A stretch of 7,948 bases of DNA from Bacteroidota bacterium (GTDB taxonomy: Bacteria > Bacteroidota > Ignavibacteria > Ignavibacteriales > Ignavibacteriaceae). Below the pieces are notes generated by a model, which saw nothing but the letters and a program-made list of their open reading frames with translations, was not told the origin of the DNA and made no database searches. This document shows positions 1-5,362 of this stretch, in pieces. How positions within the stretch are numbered: position 1 is the first letter of the stretch; the number at the start of each line of letters is the position of its first letter. The DNA lies in the NCBI GenBank assembly GCA_021793635.1, contig JAJYSI010000139.1, forward strand, positions 1 to 7,948. Reading direction: 5' to 3'. Both the position numbers and the translations under genes were made by a program.

Positions 1-418
1 GTGGTCGTTACTTAAATTTGTCGATCTTATTAAAAAGTTGGATGAAAATTTTGATATCAAATTCTATCTTACCGGGAGCAATGCCGATAATGAAGAAATT
101 AATTATATAACACAAAACATTCCTTGTAAAATTGGTCTGTATCTAAATAAAAAAATTCCGGAAGTTGCAGCTCTAATTTCGATTTCGGATTTATTTATCA
201 CAAACGATACGGGAATTATGCACGTTGCCGGCGCCACCAGAACTTCGCAAATATCAATCTTCGGTCCAACTAATCCATACAACTGGGCGCCTTCGGGGAG
301 CAATAAGATTTTTATTAGAAAATCAGAATTAATTGATGAGATATCGATAGATGAAGTTTATGAATTATGTGTACCGTTCCTAACCCAAAAAGATAGGAGT
401 ACGCAGAATGCGAAATAA
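1..418 (+). CDS. GT9 family glycosyltransferase (heptosyltransferase-like), 3' part
   Basis: The frame beginning at base 2 is open from the left edge to the TAA at 416-418, so the gene starts outside the window and 138 C-terminal residues are visible. A TTG at 38 is an internal codon, not a credible start. The visible part is the nucleotide-sugar-binding C-terminal lobe of glycosyltransferase family 9. It has a strand ending in LTG, then the family signature NDTGIMHVAGA (203-235), followed by FGPTNP (260-277) and WAP. In known GT9 enzymes this lobe binds ADP-heptose or a related donor, and the enzymes add sugars to the lipopolysaccharide core at the inner face of the inner membrane. The exact donor and acceptor cannot be told from this fragment. 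The last 11 bases overlap the next gene, which indicates co-transcription and probably translational coupling. Confidence 0.88.
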   Translation, partial: WSLLKFVDLIKKLDENFDIKFYLTGSNADNEEINYITQNIPCKIGLYLNKKIPEVAALISISDLFITNDTGIMHVAGATRTSQISIFGPTNPYNWAPSGSNKIFIRKSELIDEISIDEVYELCVPFLTQKDRSTQNAK

Positions 419-1373
419 ATACTTTGCCGCTATCGATGTAGGAACTAATTCATTCCATATAATTATTGTAAAAATATTAGAGAACGGTTCATTTAAGATT
501 ATAGATAAAGAGAAAGAGGTAATTAGGCTTGGTTCATTAAACGGAAAGGCATTAAGCATAATATCGGAGGAAGAAATTTCCAGGGCGGTAAAAATCCTAT
601 CGGGGTTTAAGAAGATTGCAAATTTTTATAATGCAGAAATAAAAGCAATAGCGACAAGCGCGGTTAGAGAGGCAAACAATAGAAGTGAGTTTATTAAAAG
701 GATCTTTGATGATACCGGTATTTTCATCGAGGTAATAGAAGGAAACGAGGAAGCAAAATTAATTTACCTTGGTATTTCAAAAGCATTATCGCTTGAGAAT
801 AAGAGATCACTTTGTATAGATATAGGGGGAGGCAGCACAGAGATCATTTTAGCTGAAAAAGAGAAAATAATATTTGCCGAAAGCGTCAAGATAGGCGCGG
901 TTAGATTAAGTAAAAAATTCTTTGACGATTTCATTTTGACAGATCAGTCGGTAGGCGATTGTGCGGCTTTTGTAGAACGACAAATCTTATCAAATAGTAA
1001 AATCATTACTGACGGAAGATTTGAAATAGCCGCCGGATCATCAGGCACTGTTCAGTCAATTGCCGGTATGATAAAATTTAATGGGAAGGGGAGTCGGGGT
1101 AAGTCGCTAAACAGTTTTTCTTTTACACAAAAAGAATTGCATATAGTTGCCAAAGAAATTCTGAATAGTAGAACTACAGCCGAAAGGCTTTTAATCAAAG
1201 GGATTGAGGAGAAACGCGCAGACATTATTCCGGCGGGAATAATTATTCTTTCAAAAATATTTGATCTTTTTAGGATAAATGAATTAGTAGTTTCCGATTA
1301 CGCATTGCGCGAAGGGATAGTACTAAATTTCATCTCGAAAAACAGTAATGCCCGTAAAGATTATTTATTTTAG
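408..1373 (+). CDS. Ppx/GppA-type phosphatase (exopolyphosphatase / pppGpp phosphohydrolase family), short form
   Basis: This is a 321-residue cytoplasmic enzyme of the ASKHA (actin-like ATPase) fold. Visible motifs in order are DVGTNSFH (10-17, first phosphate loop), IATSAVREANN (81-91), EGNEEA (111-116, the segment holding the family's catalytic glutamate), DIGGGSTE (138-145, second phosphate loop), GAVRL (163-167) and AAGSSGT (208-214). The conserved EEKRADIIPAG lies at 267-277. The protein ends after the two actin-like domains and lacks the C-terminal HD-like extension of the roughly 500-residue E. coli Ppx and GppA, so it is the short form seen in many bacteria. Family members remove terminal phosphate from polyphosphate or convert pppGpp to ppGpp; sequence alone does not separate these activities. 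The ATG at 408 is supported by AGGAG at 395-399, 8 bases upstream, and puts the conserved DVGTNS at the normal distance from the N-terminus. It overlaps the glycosyltransferase gene by 11 bases. Confidence 0.93.
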   Translation: MRNKYFAAIDVGTNSFHIIIVKILENGSFKIIDKEKEVIRLGSLNGKALSIISEEEISRAVKILSGFKKIANFYNAEIKAIATSAVREANNRSEFIKRIFDDTGIFIEVIEGNEEAKLIYLGISKALSLENKRSLCIDIGGGSTEIILAEKEKIIFAESVKIGAVRLSKKFFDDFILTDQSVGDCAAFVERQILSNSKIITDGRFEIAAGSSGTVQSIAGMIKFNGKGSRGKSLNSFSFTQKELHIVAKEILNSRTTAERLLIKGIEEKRADIIPAGIIILSKIFDLFRINELVVSDYALREGIVLNFISKNSNARKDYLF

Positions 1374-1451
1374 TTCAGAAATAATTTCTCTTTAAACAAT
1401 TCAAAAGAAAATATAAATTTGCATAAATATTAATTGACTCAATAAAATCAA

Positions 1452-1584
1452 TTAATTAGTTACCTTACGCAAAAGGTTATTATTACATAGAGAGAAACCT
1501 CCGAGGTTTTCCTAAACCTCGGAGGTTTTGCACTTCACTTCCTTTATACTTGAAATTGTCTGCGTAACATGAGTTAATTAGTTA
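1452..1584. repeat. MITE-like intergenic arrangement: direct repeats flanking inverted repeats
   Basis: The 11-mer TTAATTAGTTA occurs at 1452-1462 and again at 1574-1584. Just inside these copies are TTACGCA (1465-1471) and its reverse complement TGCGTAA (1561-1567). In the centre is a 15-bp-arm palindrome (1495-1528). This order (direct repeat, short inverted repeat, palindrome, inverted repeat, direct repeat) resembles a small non-autonomous inserted element of about 110 bp with a target duplication. Two cautions apply: the 11-mer is AT-rich, so a chance match is possible, and the inverted repeats are not flush with the direct repeats (2 bases inside on the left, 6 on the right). No coding capacity is seen. 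Confidence 0.35.
1495..1528. repeat. Perfect 15-bp-arm palindrome, each arm itself near-palindromic; possible terminator of the upstream operon
   Basis: The left arm AAACCTCCGAGGTTT (1495-1509) and right arm AAACCTCGGAGGTTT (1514-1528) are exact reverse complements around a TCCT loop. Each arm is also a 7+1+7 palindrome (AAACCTC-x-GAGGTTT). The arms are therefore a direct repeat with one central difference (C or G) as well as an inverted repeat. It lies 122 bases past the Ppx/GppA stop and 77 bases before the DUF362 start. In RNA it would form a stable hairpin, but only one T beyond the stem (TTTTG) follows the right arm, so intrinsic termination is uncertain. A dispersed REP-like repeat is an equal alternative. 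The structure is certain; its function is not. Confidence 0.75.
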
Positions 1585-1605
1585 GATGATATTTAAGAGG
1601 GTAAA

Positions 1606-2529
1606 ATGGAACGAAGAGAATTCTTAAAAAAGAGTGCGGCTGCTGCATTTGCAGTCGGCGCATCAAGCGCCCTGGGAAATTTTTCCAATCTGTTTGCACA
1701 TAATCTTATTTCACAAAAAATTCCATACGATCTTGTTGCAGTAAAAGGGGGTGAACCCGATGTTATGTTCGATAGAGCCATTTCCTCTCTCGGAGGTATG
1801 CAACATTTTGTTAAGAAGGGTCAGACTGTCGTAGTTAAACCAAATATCGGATGGGATGTTTCTCCGGAAAGAGCAGGGAATACAAATCCAAAACTTGTGG
1901 AAAGAATCATTCAACATTGCTTTAATGCCGGCGCCCAAAATATTTTTGTTTTTGATCATACCTGCGATAACTGGTCGAGATGCTATTCTGACAGCGGAAT
2001 AGAGCGTGTAGTAAAAAGCACAGGAGGGAAAATTGTCTCTGCCGATAGCGAAAGTTATTACCACGATGTTACATTTAAAGGCGGAAGAGTAATGAGTGAA
2101 GCAAAAGTTCACGAGTTAATATTAAGTGCAGATGTATTTATAAACGTACCTGTACTAAAAAATCACAGCTCGTCTAAACTAACAGCCTCAATGAAAAATT
2201 TAATGGGGATTGTATGGGATCGCGGATACTGGCATCAAAACAACCTTCATCAATGTATAGCTGACTTTTCTTTGTACCGAAAACCCGATTTAAATGTTGT
2301 GGATGCCTATCTTGTTATGAAAAGAAATGGACCCCGTGGCGTTTCAAGAGAGGACTTAGTATTAATGAAGTCTCAAATACTTTCAACTGATATTGTTGCA
2401 GCCGATGCTGCAGCCGCTAAACTTTTCGGAGTTGAGCCGGCAGATATACCATATATTAAAATAGCAGATGAAATGAAAATCGGTACGATGAACCTCAGCA
2501 AATTAAAAATAAATAGAATAATAATTTAG
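1606..2529 (+). CDS. DUF362 domain protein with Tat signal peptide
   Basis: This is a 307-residue protein of unknown biochemical function. The N-terminus reads MERREFLKK followed by an alanine-rich hydrophobic stretch (residues 10-24). That is a twin-arginine (Tat) signal with RREFLK as its core, so the protein is probably exported folded to the periplasm. No sharp AxA cleavage site is seen, so it may stay anchored. The DUF362 domain covers roughly 43-300, with VVVKPN (75-80), the NTNPKLV segment (92-98), FINVPVLKNH (178-187), SMKNLMGI (195-202) and NGPRG (241-245). Only scattered cysteines (105, 120, 126, 217) are present and no ferredoxin motif. Some DUF362 proteins carry a C-terminal ferredoxin pair; here the Fe-S part is the separate next gene, 4 bases downstream. 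The ATG is preceded by AGAGGG (1596-1601) at a short 4-base spacing, and this start retains the complete Tat motif. I infer a periplasmic redox partner of the polyferredoxin; cofactor and substrate are unknown. Confidence 0.9.
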   Translation: MERREFLKKSAAAAFAVGASSALGNFSNLFAHNLISQKIPYDLVAVKGGEPDVMFDRAISSLGGMQHFVKKGQTVVVKPNIGWDVSPERAGNTNPKLVERIIQHCFNAGAQNIFVFDHTCDNWSRCYSDSGIERVVKSTGGKIVSADSESYYHDVTFKGGRVMSEAKVHELILSADVFINVPVLKNHSSSKLTASMKNLMGIVWDRGYWHQNNLHQCIADFSLYRKPDLNVVDAYLVMKRNGPRGVSREDLVLMKSQILSTDIVAADAAAAKLFGVEPADIPYIKIADEMKIGTMNLSKLKINRIII

Positions 2530-2533
2530 AATA

Positions 2534-4099
2534 ATGAAACTTGTGTATCTAAAAAAGGTAAGAGTAATTATATCTCTTACCTTTTTTCTTGCTTTGTTAC
2601 TTTTATTTTTAGATTTCGGAAATATTCTCTCCCCCTGCTATACAAATTATTTTACGTTTCTACAATTCATTCCCTCGGCTATAAAGTTTGCGGGAGTTGT
2701 CAGTCTCAGCGCTGCTGGTTTTATTCTAATCATTGCTCTTACTCTTCTTTTAGGTAGAGTATATTGTTCAACAATCTGCCCCCTAGGCACTCTGCAAGAT
2801 TTCTTTTCCTTCCTTTCAGGAAAGATTAAGAAGAAAAAATATTTCAGCAAAACGAAGTCTTATAAAATTCTCCGTTATTCATTTCTTGGGTTGACAATTT
2901 TATCTTTGATATTAGGAAGTATGATTCTTATCAACTTGCTTGATCCTTACAGCAATTTCGGAAGAATAATAACTTTGCTTTTCAAGCCTTCTGTAATCTT
3001 TGTTAATAATTTCGCTGCCTCTATATTAATTCAAAATAGAATATTTCTAATAAACCCGGTAGGAATATTTTATCCCACATTTTATTTGCTTCTGTTTCCG
3101 TTAACGTTTTTTTCCTTTGTAGCATACCTGTCATTAAAGAAAGGAAGACTCTTCTGCAACACAGTCTGCCCGGTAGGAACATTACTCGGTATTTTGTCAA
3201 AGTATTCATTCTTAAAAATTGATATTGAAAAAGAAAACTGCATCGGTTGTAAACTATGCGAGCGTGTCTGCAAAGCCGGATGTATTGACCGCGAAAATAA
3301 AGAAGTCGATTTCGAAAGGTGTGTAAGCTGTTATAACTGTTTCACAGTATGTCCGTCGGAAGGTATAAAATATAAACTGCGGTTTCCGGGTAAAGACAAA
3401 AAGGAGATACCGGAAACGGATTTCGGTAAAAGAAAATTCATAGTAAATACATTTTCTTATTTAATCGCCTTTAGCGGAATTACCTTCGCACAAAAAAAAA
3501 TTATCAGCAAGCTGCCTAGTAAAATTAAAATAAATAAAAAATATCCCGTATCGCCTCCCGGATCATTAAGCATAGAACATTTTAAGGACAAATGCACTGC
3601 CTGTCATTTATGCATATCCTCCTGTCCTTCACAAGTTCTTCAGCCCTCTTTTCTTGAATATGGGTTTTTTGGAATGCTTCAGCCGAGAATGGATTATGAA
3701 ATTAGCTTTTGTAATTATGATTGTATTGTTTGCAGCCAGGTTTGTCCAAGCGGTGCAATTATACCGGTCGAATTAAAGTCTAAAAAATTAAGTCAATTAG
3801 GAAAAGCAAAATTCATTAAGGAAAATTGTATCGTTTATACGGAAGGAACAGATTGCGGCGCCTGTTCTGAACATTGTCCGACTAAGGCCGTAAGCATGGT
3901 TCCGTTTAAAAACAATTTAGTTATTCCGCAAGTGACAGACGAATACTGCATCGGATGTGGTGCGTGCGAATTTTCTTGTCCGGTAAAACCTTTCAAGTCA
4001 ATTTATGTTGATGGAAATCCGGTACATCTAACGGCAAAGAAAAAGGAACTAAAGAAGATAGAGGAAAAAGTAAATTATAAAGGAGATTTTCCGTTTTAA
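2534..4099 (+). CDS. Membrane polyferredoxin, NapH-like part fused to NapG/MauM-like ferredoxin part
   Basis: This 521-residue integral membrane iron-sulfur protein probably relays electrons across the inner membrane. Hydrophobic segments lie near 10-29, 50-74, 112-136 and 180-200. The second and fourth are each followed by the Fer4_5/NapH hallmark CxxxCP (C78/C82 and C208/C212). Two ferredoxin motifs follow: C236-x2-C-x2-C-x3-C246, which lacks the usual proline and has an extra C250, and C263-x2-C-x2-C-x3-C273-P. Next comes KRKF (299-302) and a fifth hydrophobic segment (303-319), then four more motifs: C354...C364-P; C393-x3-C-x2-C-x3-C404-P; C432-x8-C-x2-C-x3-C448-P; C472...C482-P. That predicts six [4Fe-4S] clusters. 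The first 280 residues resemble NapH/MauN and the rest resembles NapG/MauM, normally two proteins. With CxxxCP sites cytoplasmic as in NapH, clusters 1-2 would be cytoplasmic and 3-6 periplasmic; this topology is inferred. The gene starts 4 bases after the DUF362 stop without a clear SD, suggesting coupling. It shows no nap-specific neighbours, so a nitrate role is not implied. Confidence 0.92.
   Translation: MKLVYLKKVRVIISLTFFLALLLLFLDFGNILSPCYTNYFTFLQFIPSAIKFAGVVSLSAAGFILIIALTLLLGRVYCSTICPLGTLQDFFSFLSGKIKKKKYFSKTKSYKILRYSFLGLTILSLILGSMILINLLDPYSNFGRIITLLFKPSVIFVNNFAASILIQNRIFLINPVGIFYPTFYLLLFPLTFFSFVAYLSLKKGRLFCNTVCPVGTLLGILSKYSFLKIDIEKENCIGCKLCERVCKAGCIDRENKEVDFERCVSCYNCFTVCPSEGIKYKLRFPGKDKKEIPETDFGKRKFIVNTFSYLIAFSGITFAQKKIISKLPSKIKINKKYPVSPPGSLSIEHFKDKCTACHLCISSCPSQVLQPSFLEYGFFGMLQPRMDYEISFCNYDCIVCSQVCPSGAIIPVELKSKKLSQLGKAKFIKENCIVYTEGTDCGACSEHCPTKAVSMVPFKNNLVIPQVTDEYCIGCGACEFSCPVKPFKSIYVDGNPVHLTAKKKELKKIEEKVNYKGDFPF
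2551..2587 (+). terminator. Terminator-like hairpin inside the first codons of the polyferredoxin gene
   Basis: AAAAAAGGTAAGAG (2551-2564) and CTCTTACCTTTTTT (2574-2587) are exact reverse complements, giving a 14-bp stem with a 9-base loop. The A-tract on the left and T-tract on the right give the classic form of an intrinsic terminator. It begins 21 bases after the DUF362 stop and covers codons 6 to 18 of the polyferredoxin. It could lower expression of the second gene relative to the first (attenuation), respond to ribosome occupancy, or stabilise the 3' end of the DUF362 message. The structure is seen directly; termination is inferred. The stem has only four G-C pairs, so it may be a modest terminator. 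Confidence 0.5.
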
Positions 4100-4104
4100 T
4101 AAAA

Positions 4105-5160
4105 TCAGGCAAGTGAAAAATCAACCACACTTCTTCGTTTGTTGCTTTCAATGGCAAGCTCAATTATTTGCGCTGTTAGCAGAGCTTCTTCCGGTTTGAC
4201 CGCCAACTCCTTTTGATCGGCGATTGCTTCATAAATATTTTCAAAATAATTCTGGTAACATCCGGCGACAGTTTCAATCTTCCCTTTAATATCCAAACCA
4301 TTAATTTTAGTATTATAACTTCCCCAATCGCACTCAGGTTCAATTCCCCAATCAGGATTATTTCTAAATTTATAATTCTTAAGAGTAGCTTCCTGGGGGT
4401 CTATTCCGTCTTTAATGAACGATCCTTCTGTACCAAACAAAGCAAATCTTACAAGCGGTTGCTTGTATAAAAATCCGCTATTGAGTATTACTTTAAGCTT
4501 GGAGTAGTTTATTACCAATTCGAAATTGTCGATTATCTTGCTCCTCTCCCTCTGTGTCCTTAGATCGGCATATACAGACAAAGGCTTTTCAAATAATACG
4601 AGCGCCTGGTCAATTAAGTGGGGACCAAGATCATAAAGCAAACCGGAATCTAACAAATCTTCCTCCTTCCAGGTACCCGGTTTAATTTCATTTCTGAACC
4701 GGTCAAAGTGGGAACGGTATTCAATCAACTCACCGAGTAGTTTGCTACTAATAATTTTCTTTACGGTTAAAAAATCGCCGTCCCATCTTCTATTTTGAAA
4801 AGGGCTTAATATTTTGTTTTTACTTGCAGCAAGATCAATCAATTCTTTTGCCGCGGCGGAAGTACGGGTAAAGGGTTTTTCAATTATTACATGCTTGTCA
4901 GCTTGCAAAGCCTCCATTCCTATTTTGTAATGCGTAGAGTTTGGTGTCGTTATTATTACCAAATCAATATCCTTATCGTTAAGGACATCTTCATAGTCTT
5001 TTACAACTTGTACATATGGATAAATTCGCTTAGATTTTTCCGTCACTCTTTCAACGACTTTAACCAGGTTAAAGTTTGGGTTAGCATCAATAAAAGGGGC
5101 ATGAAAATATTCCCCGGACATTCCGAAACCGATGATTGCGGTATTTATTTTTTGATTCAT
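4105..5160 (-). CDS. Gfo/Idh/MocA family NAD(P)-dependent oxidoreductase
   Basis: This is a 351-residue cytoplasmic dehydrogenase of sugars, inositols or related polyols; the substrate is not determinable. The N-terminal Rossmann domain begins AIIGFGMSGEYFHAPF (8-23), where the GxGxxG-type loop appears as GFGMSG. It continues through IITTPNSTH (69-77) to HVIIEKPFT (90-98), which carries the family's EKP signature (94-96). The C-terminal domain has FQNRRWDGDF (121-130) and DLGPHLIDQ (177-185), whose His181 fits the conserved catalytic histidine region. The FHAPF and NRRWDGDF motifs place it nearer the YdgJ/IolW type than glucose-fructose oxidoreductase. Length is normal. The ATG is preceded by no good SD, only GATGAGAAAATA. 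A short ORF with a strong SD overlaps the start by one base, so reinitiation is possible. Its stop is 5 bases from the convergent polyferredoxin stop, with no hairpin between them, so the two transcripts probably overlap. Confidence 0.93.
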   Translation of the reverse strand: MNQKINTAIIGFGMSGEYFHAPFIDANPNFNLVKVVERVTEKSKRIYPYVQVVKDYEDVLNDKDIDLVIITTPNSTHYKIGMEALQADKHVIIEKPFTRTSAAAKELIDLAASKNKILSPFQNRRWDGDFLTVKKIISSKLLGELIEYRSHFDRFRNEIKPGTWKEEDLLDSGLLYDLGPHLIDQALVLFEKPLSVYADLRTQRERSKIIDNFELVINYSKLKVILNSGFLYKQPLVRFALFGTEGSFIKDGIDPQEATLKNYKFRNNPDWGIEPECDWGSYNTKINGLDIKGKIETVAGCYQNYFENIYEAIADQKELAVKPEEALLTAQIIELAIESNKRRSVVDFSLA

Positions 5161-5276
5161 TATTTTCTCATCTTTAAAGGAAAAAACAAAAATTCTGTTG
5201 CCAAATTAAATAATATTTTGTTATCACGGAATAAACTTTCCATTAACCATTTTCCAAGACTCCACTCCTCCATCAT
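5160..5276 (-). CDS. Candidate 38-codon leader ORF upstream of the oxidoreductase
   Basis: Reading the - strand from the ATGATG at 5276-5271, in the last repeat unit of the tandem array, gives 38 codons ending in TAA at 5162-5160. That stop shares its final A with the oxidoreductase ATG (TAATG). The preceding repeat unit provides GGAGGAG 4 bases before the first ATG, a far better SD than any annotated gene on this strand shows. The peptide begins MMEEWSLGKW, has a hydrophobic, Phe/Leu-rich second half and ends PLKMRK. I recognise no family. It may be a translated leader that passes ribosomes to the dehydrogenase gene by stop-start coupling. Alternatively it is a chance frame in AT-rich DNA next to a repeat. 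The geometry is certain and expression is unknown. Confidence 0.3.
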   Translation of the reverse strand: MMEEWSLGKWLMESLFRDNKILFNLATEFLFFPLKMRK

Positions 5277-5357
5277 TCCACTCCTCCATCACTCCACTCC
5301 TCCATCATTCCACTCCTCCATCATTCCACTCCTCCAACATTCCACTCCTCCATCACT
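5262..5357. repeat. Tandem array of six 16-bp units
   Basis: Six consecutive units follow the consensus CCACTCCTCCATCATT, beginning at 5262, 5278, 5294, 5310, 5326 and 5342. Variation is confined to the second half of the unit: ATCATT in units 1, 3 and 4, ATCACT in units 2 and 6, and AACATT in unit 5. A decayed remnant (CCGCT) runs on to the UPF0182 stop codon, 5 bases beyond unit 6. The period is not a multiple of three. The array is strand-asymmetric: pyrimidine-rich on + and purine-rich on -, where each unit reads AATGATGGAGGAGTGG or a close variant. It is clearly richer in G+C than the surrounding DNA. On transcripts from the - strand each unit contains GGAGGAG followed by ATG, a ready-made ribosome-binding site. 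It lies in the 202-base gap between two same-strand genes. Confidence 0.95.
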
Positions 5358-5362
5358 CCGCT

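Noticed and set aside
1377..1389. AGAAATAATTTCT palindrome just after the Ppx/GppA stop as a terminator
   Set aside because: Short, all A-T rich with no loop and no following T-run; too weak to support.
1434..1462. Possible sigma70-like promoter TTGACT, 17 bases, TAGTTA before the DUF362 gene
   Set aside because: The -10 is poor, the -7 box expected for Bacteroidota (TAnnTTTG) is not matched at normal spacing, and the hairpin at 1495-1528 would lie in the leader. TTGAAA at 1550-1555 with GTTAAT at 1573-1578 is an equally weak alternative, so neither is called.
1711..2112. 133-codon - strand open frame within the DUF362 gene
   Set aside because: Antisense to a gene with clear family motifs; composition and lack of motifs indicate a shadow frame.
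2534..4099. Periplasmic nitrate reductase (nap) accessory locus
   Set aside because: NapH/NapG-like architecture is present, but no napA, napB, napC, napD or napF-like gene is in the window and the partner is DUF362, so the nap name would be misleading.
5262..5357. CRISPR array
   Set aside because: The 16-bp units are contiguous with no spacers between them, and no cas genes are nearby.
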